Below are positions 17,549-25,526 of a stretch of DNA of 64,000 bases, one piece after another. A program made the position numbers and the translations under genes. The stretch spans positions 1 to 64,000 of the forward strand of contig JAZLBG010000028.1 in the NCBI GenBank assembly GCA_045613585.1. Reading direction: 5' to 3'. A model generated the notes under the pieces. That model saw only the letters and a program-made list of their open reading frames with translations. It searched no databases and was not told the origin of the DNA. Source of the DNA: Fimenecus sp045613585. GTDB taxonomy: Bacteria > Bacillota > Clostridia > Oscillospirales > Acutalibacteraceae. Each line of letters starts with the position of its first letter. The first letter of the stretch is position 1.

Positions 17549-18466
17549 TTATTCAAAAAAAAGACTTACTGAAAGTGGGAAATGGTCGCTTGTATAAACT
17601 CCGTTATAAGTTTCTGTAATAACCTTATATGAATTAACTTTAAAACCTGTTTTTGAAATCATTACATAGTCAATGCAGTTGCTATCAAGTTCTTTGCCAA
17701 AATTCTGATAAGTGCAACTTATCATTGGCTTTTCAAGCTGATATTTTGCATCAAGGAAGTTAGCAGTTGCACTTCTGTATGTTTCTGAATCTTCTTCAGC
17801 GTTAAGGTCACCCATTAATACTGCAGGTAAAGAGCCAAACTCTGCAATTTTATCAAGTACTACTTGAATACCATTGATTCGTGCAGTGTCGCTTACGTGG
17901 TCAAGATGTGTGTTGAATACAACAAATTCTTTTTCTGTGGCTTTGTCTTTAAGAATTGCATAACTGCATATTCTGTAACAAGCAGCGTCCCAACCTTTGC
18001 TCATTTCTTCAGGAGTTTCTGAGAGCCAGAATGACCCTTTGTTGATAAGTGTATATAAATCTGTACGGAAGAATACAGGGCATCCTTCAGAGTTAAATGC
18101 TTCATCACGATATGTAATAATTGAATCATAACCTTTCATTGTGTCACAAAGGTAACTATATTGCCATTTTGTAGCTTCCTGAAAACCAATGATACCGGGT
18201 TGCTCTTTTTCAATGGATTTAATAATTAAATTTGCACGATAAAACCAAGTTTTCTTGCCTAAATCCATAGGATTAAGACAACGAAGATTATAGCTCATTA
18301 TGCGAACTTCGTTTTCATTTACTGTTTCATTTAATGTGATTTCAGTTTTATTCTTTTTATAATGTGGATAATACCAGAACATAAGACCACCCCATATTGT
18401 AACAAATGCTAAAATTACTGCAATTACTGATAATATAATTTTAATTGGTTTTTTCATTGATTTCAT
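17549..18466 (-). CDS. Exported endonuclease/exonuclease/phosphatase-family protein
   Basis: A 305-residue protein with an N-terminal membrane helix (residues 8-30, uncleaved anchor or signal peptide) and a C-terminal endonuclease/exonuclease/phosphatase domain. The metal-binding and catalytic signatures are MSYNLRCLNP, GFQEATKWQ, FNTHLDHVS, GDLNAEEDS and TSDHFPLSV. Members hydrolyse phosphodiester or phosphomonoester bonds in DNA, inositol lipids or sphingomyelin; the substrate here is unknown. The extracytoplasmic location argues for a nuclease or phospholipase. It is monocistronic with its own promoter. Confidence 0.85.
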   Translation of the reverse strand: MKSMKKPIKIILSVIAVILAFVTIWGGLMFWYYPHYKKNKTEITLNETVNENEVRIMSYNLRCLNPMDLGKKTWFYRANLIIKSIEKEQPGIIGFQEATKWQYSYLCDTMKGYDSIITYRDEAFNSEGCPVFFRTDLYTLINKGSFWLSETPEEMSKGWDAACYRICSYAILKDKATEKEFVVFNTHLDHVSDTARINGIQVVLDKIAEFGSLPAVLMGDLNAEEDSETYRSATANFLDAKYQLEKPMISCTYQNFGKELDSNCIDYVMISKTGFKVNSYKVITETYNGVYTSDHFPLSVSLFFE

Positions 18467-18487
18467 AATCCCAACTCCTTTTAATAA

Positions 18488-18516
18488 ATATTACCATAAA
18501 AAACAACAAATGGCAA
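18488..18516 (-). promoter_or_regulatory. Promoter of the endonuclease/phosphatase gene
   Basis: Minus-strand TTGCCA (18511-18516), 17-bp spacer and TAATAT (18488-18493), just upstream of an AAAAGGAG site. Confidence 0.6.
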
Positions 18517-18559
18517 AGGATTTATGAAAAGAATTGAAAATATAAAGTTGAAATTTTAC

Positions 18560-18591
18560 TTGAAAAAAATATGGTGTTATGTTATTATAAT
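18560..18591 (+). promoter_or_regulatory. Promoter of tRNA-Pro
   Basis: TTGAAA (18560-18565), 17-bp spacer and TATTAT (18583-18588), with a TATAAT overlapping three bases further on. The tRNA begins 15-18 bp downstream. Confidence 0.6.
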
Positions 18592-18605
18592 TCCCGTTAA
18601 TATAT

Positions 18606-18681
18606 CGGGGTGTGGCGCAGCTGGGAGCGCGCTTGACTGGGGGTCAAGAGGCCGCAGGTTCAAGTCCTGTCACTCCGACCA
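18606..18681 (+). tRNA. tRNA-Pro (anticodon GGG)
   Basis: A full cloverleaf can be drawn. Acceptor arms CGGGGTG / CACTCCG (one G-U), D-arm GCGC/GCGC, anticodon arm CTTGA / TCAAG with loop CTGGGGG (T33, anticodon GGG), T-arm with GTTCAAGTC and an encoded 3' ACCA. Length is 76 bases. The anticodon reads proline codons CCC and CCU. Confidence 0.93.
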
Positions 18682-18689
18682 AAACGGAA

Positions 18690-18715
18690 AAGGTACTCTT
18701 AGAGTACCTTTTTTG
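18690..18715 (+). terminator. Terminator of tRNA-Pro
   Basis: Stem AAGGTACTCT / AGAGTACCTT with a T-run, nine bases after the CCA end. Confidence 0.85.
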
Positions 18716-18872
18716 TTTTGCATTGAAAATGAGGGCTTGAACCTGTGAAGGTTTTGGCGTGAAGAAAACAATTCAGTGAATTGTTTTTAGCCAAAAGCGG
18801 TTGGCGGGTACTGAAATTCGTTAGAATTTGGGTCGCCAAGCGAATAGTATGCAAGGCGGAGCCGAAGCAGAC
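18714..18872. other. Structured non-coding stretch between tRNA-Pro 3'-end copies
   Basis: No gene is seen. The stretch holds at least two hairpins: AACAATTCA / TGAATTGTT near 18768-18787, and a longer one with outer arms TTGGCG / CGCCAA and inner arms AAATTC / GAATTT near 18799-18838. It separates the tRNA terminator from the second copy of the tRNA 3' end. Confidence 0.5.
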
Positions 18873-18901
18873 GTTCAAGTCCTGTCACTCCGACCAAAAC
18901 G
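18873..18901 (+). repeat. Duplicate of tRNA-Pro 3' end (29-bp direct repeat)
   Basis: A 29-bp exact copy of 18658-18686, covering the T-arm, acceptor strand, CCA and five bases beyond. The two copies are 215 bp apart. A duplicated tRNA 3' end is what attL/attR of an integrated element looks like, but no integrase lies between; it may be a remnant or a partial tandem duplication. Each copy is followed by its own terminator. Confidence 0.8.
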
Positions 18902-18903
18902 AG

Positions 18904-18930
18904 AGGGATACCGTTCGGTATCCCTTATTT
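18904..18930. terminator. Terminator between duplicated tRNA end and ZIP gene
   Basis: Stem AGGGATACC / GGTATCCCT with loop GTTC, followed on the plus strand by TATTTTTAT. It abuts the stop codon of the convergent ZIP gene and may serve it as well, though the minus-side T-tract is poor. Confidence 0.75.
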
Positions 18931-19731
18931 TTATCCTAACATCACATCTAACAGCATCATAGTAGCAAAGCCTGACACAATACCCATAGTTGCAAAATAT
19001 GGTTGTGATTTTTGATTTTTTTGACATTCGGGGATTAACTCATGCACTGCAACTAAAATCATAGCACCAGCGGCAAAAGAAAGAGCATAGGGGAGAATGG
19101 TTTCAACATAAACAGTTAATAATGCACCTATTACACCTGCAATTGGCTCAACCATACCTGATGCCTGACCATATAAAAAGCACTTTTTTCTTGAATAACC
19201 CTCGCGTCTTAAAGGTAGTGAAACTGCTGCACCTTCTGGGAAATTTTGTAAACCAATTCCAACGGCTACTGATATTGCACCTAATAGATTTTCGGGGGAA
19301 AAGTTGTTTTGTAAAGCACCAAAAGCAACACCAACGGCTAAACCCTCGGGTATATTGTGTAGAGTTATTGAAAGAATTAACATGATGATTCTTTGTAGTT
19401 TTTCATTAGGTTGAGACTTTGGATTGTTAGCTTTATTCCTTGCAAATGTAACTGTTTTATCAGAAATCCACATAAATGTTGCACCAAATAAAAAACCGAT
19501 TGTTACAACAAAATATGCGGGAGTATTCAATATGGATTCTGCACGCTCAATAGCTGGTTGCAATAAAGACCAAAAGCTTGCTGCAATCATAACACCTGAA
19601 GCAAACCCAAGCATAATATTCAGCATTTTTTTGTTAGTTGTTTTGAATAAAACTACCATACCAGCACCTAATGCGGTTACAAACCATGTGCCAAGTGTTG
19701 CGATTAGCGCCATAATGACAAAATTATTCAT
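18931..19731 (-). CDS. ZIP-family divalent metal transporter
   Basis: A 266-residue membrane protein with about eight helices and the ZIP signatures HNIPEGLAVGVAFGA near residue 135 and GLQNFPEGAAVSLPLR near residue 165; the His, Asn, Pro and Glu residues form the binuclear metal site. It imports zinc or related ions (Fe, Mn) into the cytosol. The ATG at 19731 follows AGGAGGTG and is preferred over an upstream in-frame start at 19779 without such a site. It stands alone, with no metal-responsive regulator visible nearby. Confidence 0.88.
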   Translation of the reverse strand: MNNFVIMALIATLGTWFVTALGAGMVVLFKTTNKKMLNIMLGFASGVMIAASFWSLLQPAIERAESILNTPAYFVVTIGFLFGATFMWISDKTVTFARNKANNPKSQPNEKLQRIIMLILSITLHNIPEGLAVGVAFGALQNNFSPENLLGAISVAVGIGLQNFPEGAAVSLPLRREGYSRKKCFLYGQASGMVEPIAGVIGALLTVYVETILPYALSFAAGAMILVAVHELIPECQKNQKSQPYFATMGIVSGFATMMLLDVMLG

Positions 19732-19786
19732 ATAGCACCTCCTGTATTCATTATATTTTGTACATATCAAGAGGTGCATGTTTTTT

Positions 19787-19845
19787 TGTCACCCTGAGCA
19801 ACGCGAAGGGTCTCTTTGTCATTCTTCGCTATGCTCAGAATAACA
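19787..19845. repeat. Inverted pair of a CCCTGAGC-type intergenic repeat
   Basis: One unit reads TGTCACCCTGAGCAACGCGA then AGGGTCTC; the following unit is related but inverted (TTCTTCGCTATGCTCAGAATAACA). Similar CATTCTGAGCGAAGCGAAG sequences are scattered in many bacterial genomes. The function is unknown. Confidence 0.6.
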
Positions 19846-19900
19846 TTATAAAACTGTTAGACAAACTCAAATTTGTCAATATATTACCAAAGAAAACATA

Positions 19901-19929
19901 TTGACACAAGAACAAATGTTCGGTATAAT
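19901..19929 (+). promoter_or_regulatory. SOS promoter with LexA box before Y-family polymerase gene
   Basis: Consensus TTGACA (19901-19906), 17-bp spacer, TATAAT (19924-19929). The spacer holds GAACAAATGTTC (19910-19921), which fits the Gram-positive LexA operator GAAC-N4-GTTC. LexA bound here would block the promoter until DNA damage. Confidence 0.88.
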
Positions 19930-19958
19930 ATTTTTATAAAATAACAAAGGGGATTTTT

Positions 19959-21206
19959 ATGAAAAGAATTATTCTGCATTGTGATTTGAATAACTTTTAT
20001 GCATCTGTTGAATGTGTTAAAAATCCTGCACTTTATGGTAAATGTGTTGCGGTATGTGGTAGTGAAGATGACCGTCATGGAATAGTACTTGCAAAATCTC
20101 AATCTGCAAAAATATGTGGTGTAAAGACAGGAGATACCATAATTGAAGCAAGGCGTAAATGCGGTAATCTTATAGTTGTACGACCTGATTTTGATACTTA
20201 TTATGAATATTCTGAAAAGGTAAAAAACATTTATTCAAGATATACCGATTTAATTGAGCCATTTGGTATGGATGAATGTTGGCTTGATGTAAGTTGTAGT
20301 GAGCAACTTTTTGGTGATGGTTTTGCTATTGCTATTGCTGAAGAAATACGTAATAGTGTGCGAAATGAAACCGGTCTTACAATATCAGTTGGAGTATCAT
20401 TCAATAAGGTTTTCGCAAAGCTTGGCAGTGATATGAAAAAACCTGATGCTATAACTGTAATTTCAAAAGAAAACTACCAAGAAAAAGTATGGCCTCTTAA
20501 CGCCAATGAAATGATTTTTGTAGGTAGAAAAACATTCAAGACCTTGCAAAAATACGGAATAAAGACTATTGGAGATATAGCAAAAACACAACCTGAATTT
20601 ATGAAGAAAATACTGGGTAAAAATGGTTTTGATTTATGGATTTATGCAAACGGATTAGACCTTTCACCAGTTTCTCATATCGATAGTAATCCTGTACCGC
20701 AAAGTGTTAGCAGGGGGATTACTTGTATGGAAAGTCTTTTATCTGTATATGAAGTAGAAAGAGTAGTTTCAGAACTATCAACAAAGGTTTCAAAAAATCT
20801 GCGACGGGAACATTTGCTTGCAACAGGTGTTCAACTTGCAATAAAAGAAGATAATTTAACTGTTCAACAATATTCGGCTAATTTAGAATTTCCTACACAT
20901 AATGCAAAAGAAATATATGAAATAGCACAAGAACTTTTGTTTGAAAAGCATATGTGGAAAAGAAACATAAGAGCAGTAACAGTAAGAACATATAATCTTA
21001 TAAAAGAAGAAAATTTTCAACAAATCCATATTGGATTTGATATTGCTACTCACGAAAAGGTATGTATTGTTGATAACATGCTTAATGTAATACACAAAAA
21101 AGTGGGTAATGATAAAATATTTAATGGTTGTCGTCTTTATGGTACAAAAATGCCGACAGGTAAAAGTGAGCATTCATCTTTACCGCCGGCAGGTTATAAT
21201 ATGTGA
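19959..21206 (+). CDS. dinB: Y-family DNA polymerase (Pol IV/UmuC type)
   Basis: Translesion DNA polymerase, 415 residues. The palm begins ILHCDLNNFYASVE with the first metal-binding Asp; FGMDECWLDVS carries the second acidic pair near residue 105; the helix-hairpin-helix region and little finger follow. Y-family enzymes copy damaged DNA with low fidelity. The start has an AAAGGGG site and the promoter holds a LexA box, so it should be SOS-induced. Whether it is a DinB or a UvrX/UmuC-like branch member is not certain: MDECWLDVS is closer to the latter. Confidence 0.9.
   Translation: MKRIILHCDLNNFYASVECVKNPALYGKCVAVCGSEDDRHGIVLAKSQSAKICGVKTGDTIIEARRKCGNLIVVRPDFDTYYEYSEKVKNIYSRYTDLIEPFGMDECWLDVSCSEQLFGDGFAIAIAEEIRNSVRNETGLTISVGVSFNKVFAKLGSDMKKPDAITVISKENYQEKVWPLNANEMIFVGRKTFKTLQKYGIKTIGDIAKTQPEFMKKILGKNGFDLWIYANGLDLSPVSHIDSNPVPQSVSRGITCMESLLSVYEVERVVSELSTKVSKNLRREHLLATGVQLAIKEDNLTVQQYSANLEFPTHNAKEIYEIAQELLFEKHMWKRNIRAVTVRTYNLIKEENFQQIHIGFDIATHEKVCIVDNMLNVIHKKVGNDKIFNGCRLYGTKMPTGKSEHSSLPPAGYNM
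21146..21191 (-). terminator. Possible terminator for ABC-F gene within polymerase 3' end
   Basis: On the minus strand TGCCGGCGGTAAA pairs with TTTACCTGTCGGCA (bulged), followed by TTTTTG. It lies 18 bp beyond the ABC-F stop and inside the last codons of the convergent polymerase gene. Confidence 0.45.
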
Positions 21207-21208
21207 TT

Positions 21209-23098
21209 TTATGCAAGCTCAAACCACAAGGTTTCAAGCTTTTCAAGAGTTTCTTCTTTTGTTTTGATTTCTTCAAGAATTTCAGAAAGTCGAGAATAAT
21301 TACTTGAAATATCAGGGTCATTACAAAGCTCTTTTAAGTTATCAATTTCATTCTGAAGTAATGTAATTTCTTTTTCAGTATTCATAAGTTTAGCGCGACG
21401 CTTTCTGTCTTCTGCTTTATTTTTTCGCGATTCATCATAAGTTTTGGCAGATTCGCTTTTTTCTTTAATAACAGAAACTTTTTCTTCTTCAACTACTGAA
21501 TATTCTTTGTAATAATCATAATTACCATTATAAATTATGATTTCTTGTGGTTTCATTTCAATAATTTTTGTAGGTACAGAGTTAAGCAAATATCTGTCAT
21601 GAGAAACCATAATGATAGTACCTTCATATTGGCTTAACGCAGTGTCTAACGCCTCTTTTGCCTTGTAGTCAAGGTGGTTTGTAGGCTCGTCTAAAACAAG
21701 CACATTTGAGCGTTCAAAGGTAATGATGCATAATACAACTTTTGCACGATTTGCACCACTCATTTCACGAATACGCTTAAATACATCTTCATCCTCAATA
21801 AGAAAACGACCAAGCATACTACGAATTTCATATTCAGTTTTAGTAGGGAATTTTTGATGTACGGCTTCAAGTACAGTCATATTCAAATCAAGTGAAGATA
21901 ATTCTTGGTCAAAATATGAAATCTTTACATTTCCACCCCAACGGGTAATGCCCTCATAGGTCATTTTTTTTAGAATGGCTTTAAGTAATGAGGATTTACC
22001 GACACCGTTTTTGCCTACAAAAGCAACTTTTTCGCCACGTTCAACAGTAAAGTTGAAATTTTCAAAAAGAATTCTTTTGTCAATTCCATTACCAACGCTT
22101 ATTTTTAAGTTTTTGCATTCAAGAATTGTTTTGTGTGGCTCAATATCAAATGGAAAAGCAATGTGCAAATCTTTAATTTTAGGATTTGGTTTGGCTGCTA
22201 ATTCCATTTTTTCAAGAGCTTTAACACGAGAGCCTACACTATTTATACTACTTGATTTTGCAAGGTTTTTGCGTACGTAATCGCGTAATTGTTCAATTTC
22301 TTTTTGTTGTTTTTCATATTCTTTTGTAAGTGTTTTAATTCTTTCTTCTTTTTGTTTAAGAAATGAAGAATAACCACCTTTATAGCGAACAAGTTCACCG
22401 TTTTCAATTTCACATATATCAGATGCTACTGCATTAAGAAAATATCGGTCATGAGATACAATAATAACTGCACCTTTGTATGACTGAAGATAATTTTCAA
22501 GCCAGTTTAACATACTGAAATCAAGATGGTTAGTAGGTTCGTCGAGAATAAGTAAATCAGGATTTTCAACAAGGATTTTTGCAAGTGCAAATCTTGTTTT
22601 TTCGCCACCAGAAAGTACAGAAACGCTATTATCTAAATTGAAGTCGCCAAATCCCATTCCATTAAGGATAGTGTTGATTCTCATTTCAGCATTATAACCA
22701 TCACAAGCGTCATATACGTTTGTAAGACGCTCATATTCAACTGAAAGGGTAGTGTATTCATCACCACTTGCAACTGACATTTCTTTTGAAATTTCTTCAA
22801 GCTTTTTTCTGGTTTCAAATGCAAGTTTTAAGGCGTTTTGTATTTCTTTACGAAGTGTATTTGATGTATTAAGTGCTTCGTTTTGTTTTAAGTAACCAAT
22901 ACGAAGATTAGGTTTGGTGGCAAGTGTACCTTCATCATATTCTAAAACACCTGAAATAATGTTTAAAAGGGTAGTCTTACCAACACCATTAATGCCTAAA
23001 AGTCCTACACGTTCTTTCTCGTTAATAGTAAGATTTACATTCCTTAATATGCTTTTGTCAAGAAAACTTTTATTAATATTCTGTAAAGTTATAAGCAT
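21209..23098 (-). CDS. ABC-F family ATPase
   Basis: Soluble twin-ATPase of the ABC-F family, 629 residues, with no membrane part. The first cassette has GINGVGKTT, LSGGEKTR and LLILDEPTNHLD. A charged interdomain linker (about residues 235-300) follows, then the second cassette with GKNGVGKSS and LVLDEPTNHLD, and a C-terminal coiled coil. ABC-F proteins act on the ribosome, rescuing stalled complexes or protecting from antibiotics. The second signature reads MSGANRAK instead of LSGGE-type (about residues 441-448), which is odd. It faces the SOS polymerase gene convergently, with stop codons nearly touching. Confidence 0.88.
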   Translation of the reverse strand: MLITLQNINKSFLDKSILRNVNLTINEKERVGLLGINGVGKTTLLNIISGVLEYDEGTLATKPNLRIGYLKQNEALNTSNTLRKEIQNALKLAFETRKKLEEISKEMSVASGDEYTTLSVEYERLTNVYDACDGYNAEMRINTILNGMGFGDFNLDNSVSVLSGGEKTRFALAKILVENPDLLILDEPTNHLDFSMLNWLENYLQSYKGAVIIVSHDRYFLNAVASDICEIENGELVRYKGGYSSFLKQKEERIKTLTKEYEKQQKEIEQLRDYVRKNLAKSSSINSVGSRVKALEKMELAAKPNPKIKDLHIAFPFDIEPHKTILECKNLKISVGNGIDKRILFENFNFTVERGEKVAFVGKNGVGKSSLLKAILKKMTYEGITRWGGNVKISYFDQELSSLDLNMTVLEAVHQKFPTKTEYEIRSMLGRFLIEDEDVFKRIREMSGANRAKVVLCIITFERSNVLVLDEPTNHLDYKAKEALDTALSQYEGTIIMVSHDRYLLNSVPTKIIEMKPQEIIIYNGNYDYYKEYSVVEEEKVSVIKEKSESAKTYDESRKNKAEDRKRRAKLMNTEKEITLLQNEIDNLKELCNDPDISSNYSRLSEILEEIKTKEETLEKLETLWFELA

Positions 23099-23116
23099 AA
23101 TTTTTATCTAATCCTT

Positions 23117-23143
23117 AAAAAAGGGACTGAACTTCAGTCCCTT
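23117..23143 (-). terminator. Terminator behind the FAD oxidoreductase gene
   Basis: Minus-strand stem AAGGGACTGA / TCAGTCCCTT followed by a T-run. It ends the operon that begins at xpt and separates it from the ABC-F gene. Confidence 0.85.
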
Positions 23144-23148
23144 AATCT

Positions 23149-24543
23149 TTATATTGTTTCAAGAATACTTCTAGCTACGCTAATACCGTTTGATGAAGCC
23201 TGCATAAGTCCGCGTGTTACTGACGCACCATCACCGATAGCATGAAGACCTTTAACACTTGTTTCAAAGTTAGTGTCAACAACAACTTTGTTTGAATAAA
23301 ATTTTACTTCTACACCATAAAGAAGTGTTTCATCACTTGCAATACCAGGAGTAACTTTATCAAGAGCTTCAAGCATTTCTGCAATATCTACCATAATTCT
23401 ATGAGGGAATACAAGTGATAAATCGCCAGGAACAGCATCTTTAAGTGTAGGAATAAGATTGTTTCTGCAAAGTCTCTCCTGTGTGGTTCTTCGTCCACGC
23501 TTAAAATCACCATAAGTCTGAACAAGAATCTTACCATCACAAAGCATATTACTTAACTGTGCAATTTGTTTACCATATTCAATAGGTGATTTGAATGGTT
23601 TTGTGAAATTCTTTGATACAAGAAGTGCAAAGTTGGTGTTATTAGTTTTGTATTCTGCAGACTTGTAAGCATGACCATTAACAACTGCAAGACCATTATC
23701 ATAGTATTCAGTTGCAACTTCGCCAGATGGGTTTGAGCAGAAGGTTCTAACTTTATCATCAAATGTTTGAGAATAGTAAACAAGTTTTGCTTCGTAAAGA
23801 TTTTCGTTCAAGAATTTCATAACTTCGTCACGAACTTCAACACGAACACCAACATCAACAGTACCAACTTGTGTTTCAATATCGTGGTCTTTACAGATGT
23901 GGCTAAGCCACTCAGCACCTTCTCGACCTACAGCTGCAACAATCTTATTAGAATAATATGTTTCTCCACCAGCGATAATCCCTTTAACTTGATTATTTTC
24001 AATTACAATATCAGAAACCATTGTATTGAAAAGAATATTACAGCCATTATCTTCAAGATGTTTTTGAAGTCTACCATAAATTTTGTAGCCTTCTTCAGTA
24101 CCTAAATGGCGAATAGGACATTCAATCAATTTAAGATTTGCATTGATTGCTTTTCTACGGATTTCTTCAATTTCAGCACGTTTGTCAACACCATAAACAT
24201 TAGTGTCTGCGCCAAAACTTAAATAAACATCATCAGCTTCTTTTAATAATCCCATAGTTTCTTCATAACCAAGGATTTCAGGAAGATGACCACCAACGTC
24301 AGGTGAGAGTGAAAGTTTGCCATCGGAGAATGCACCTGCACCAGCAAAGCCTGTTGTAATTGAACAAGGCTTGCAACCAACACATTTTTTAGTTGTTCGT
24401 TTAGGACACATTCTTTTTTCAATTGAACGACCTTTTTCAATCATAAGAATATTGATGTCAGTTTTTTTTGCAAGAAGTTCATAGGCACAAAAGATGCCTG
24501 ATGGGCCGGCACCAATAATAATAACATCATATTTGTTGTTCAT
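23149..24543 (-). CDS. FAD-dependent oxidoreductase (COG2509 type)
   Basis: A 464-residue flavoprotein. An N-terminal dinucleotide-binding motif GAGPSGIFCAYEL at residues 12-24 and a Cys-rich stretch KKCVGCKPCSITTGFAGAG around residues 53-71 are typical of this family of uncharacterised FAD-dependent dehydrogenases. The C-terminal HAIGDGASVTRGLMQASSNG is the second FAD-contact region. The physiological substrate is not known. It starts 14 bp behind the permease gene of the nucleoside importer and should be co-transcribed with it. Confidence 0.85.
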   Translation of the reverse strand: MNNKYDVIIIGAGPSGIFCAYELLAKKTDINILMIEKGRSIEKRMCPKRTTKKCVGCKPCSITTGFAGAGAFSDGKLSLSPDVGGHLPEILGYEETMGLLKEADDVYLSFGADTNVYGVDKRAEIEEIRRKAINANLKLIECPIRHLGTEEGYKIYGRLQKHLEDNGCNILFNTMVSDIVIENNQVKGIIAGGETYYSNKIVAAVGREGAEWLSHICKDHDIETQVGTVDVGVRVEVRDEVMKFLNENLYEAKLVYYSQTFDDKVRTFCSNPSGEVATEYYDNGLAVVNGHAYKSAEYKTNNTNFALLVSKNFTKPFKSPIEYGKQIAQLSNMLCDGKILVQTYGDFKRGRRTTQERLCRNNLIPTLKDAVPGDLSLVFPHRIMVDIAEMLEALDKVTPGIASDETLLYGVEVKFYSNKVVVDTNFETSVKGLHAIGDGASVTRGLMQASSNGISVARSILETI

Positions 24544-24557
24544 AATATTTTAACCTC

Positions 24558-25526
24558 TTATCTATCTTCTCTAAAGTATGACAATCCAAGCGATGCTGGA
24601 GGTTGATTTTCTTTTTTATTCATCATACTTGTAATGATTAAAACTATAATTGTAATTACATAAGGTAACATTTTTAATATTTCGCGTCCTGAAAACGAAA
24701 TGTTTCCAAATACAAATGCTGCGATATATAAAGCGCCGAAGAGATAAGAACCAATTATTGAAATATTTGGTTTCCATAATGTAAAAATAACAAGTGCAAT
24801 TGCGAGCCAACCAAATGCCTCGATAGTTGAAGCGTTTTCCCAGCTGCCCTTAACATAATCCATAATGTAGAATACGCCGCCAAAACCAGCAATACCGCTA
24901 CCAACTAAAATTGCCACATATTTATATAACGTAATATTCACACCCATAGCATCAGCAGTTGCAGTGTTTTCACCAATTGCACGAAGGTTGAGACCAACTT
25001 TAGTTCTGTTAAAGATGAATGTAGTAATTAACGCAATAAGGATTGCGAAATATACATAAAAGCCGTGACCGAATAACACTTTAACAATACCATCTGATGT
25101 TTCAGCAAAAGGTAAGCACTTAGAAATAATTTTGCCTGCTACAGAGAAATTGCTTTTATCAACATATGAGTGCATTAAAAACTGTGTTAAACCATTGCCG
25201 AAAATTGTAATTGCAAGACCTGTAATATTTTGATTACAACGGAATGTAATTGTCATTACAGCATATATAGCGCCTGTGAGAGATGCAAAAAGAAATGCAC
25301 CAAATACAGATAATAAAATTAACATTAGCCAAGAAGCGGTTTCGGTTTTTTCAAGGTTATTCATATACAAGCTTACAAAAAGACATCCACCAACAGTACC
25401 TGTGCACATAATTCCAGGAATACCAAGGTTTAAGTGTCCTGCTTTTTCTGTAATTGTTTCGCCGATGCATCCAAAAAGAAGAACTGTGCCAATTGCAATG
25501 GCACTCATTAAGAACGTAACTGTCAT
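24558..25526 (-). CDS. Nucleoside-type ABC transporter permease 2
   Basis: Membrane component of a BMP-family importer, 322 residues, with eight or more hydrophobic segments and the conserved GKAGHLNLGIPGIMC-type region (EKAGHLNLGIPGIM near residue 27) and GLNLRAIGENTATADAMGVN as coupling loop. The family resembles LivM/RbsC. It overlaps the end of the other permease gene by four bases. In B. subtilis the equivalent is NupQ, but the symbol is not given because the substrate is only inferred from the xpt neighbour. Confidence 0.88.
   Translation of the reverse strand: MTVTFLMSAIAIGTVLLFGCIGETITEKAGHLNLGIPGIMCTGTVGGCLFVSLYMNNLEKTETASWLMLILLSVFGAFLFASLTGAIYAVMTITFRCNQNITGLAITIFGNGLTQFLMHSYVDKSNFSVAGKIISKCLPFAETSDGIVKVLFGHGFYVYFAILIALITTFIFNRTKVGLNLRAIGENTATADAMGVNITLYKYVAILVGSGIAGFGGVFYIMDYVKGSWENASTIEAFGWLAIALVIFTLWKPNISIIGSYLFGALYIAAFVFGNISFSGREILKMLPYVITIIVLIITSMMNKKENQPPASLGLSYFREDR

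Noticed and set aside
18524..18748. A 74-codon open frame running through the tRNA-Pro gene
   Set aside because: It covers a complete tRNA and its terminator and has no ribosome-binding site; it is a chance frame.
18682..18872. A complete small integrative element
   Set aside because: Although flanked by att-like repeats, the 190 bp between them encodes nothing and shows no integrase; only a scar or repeat can be claimed.
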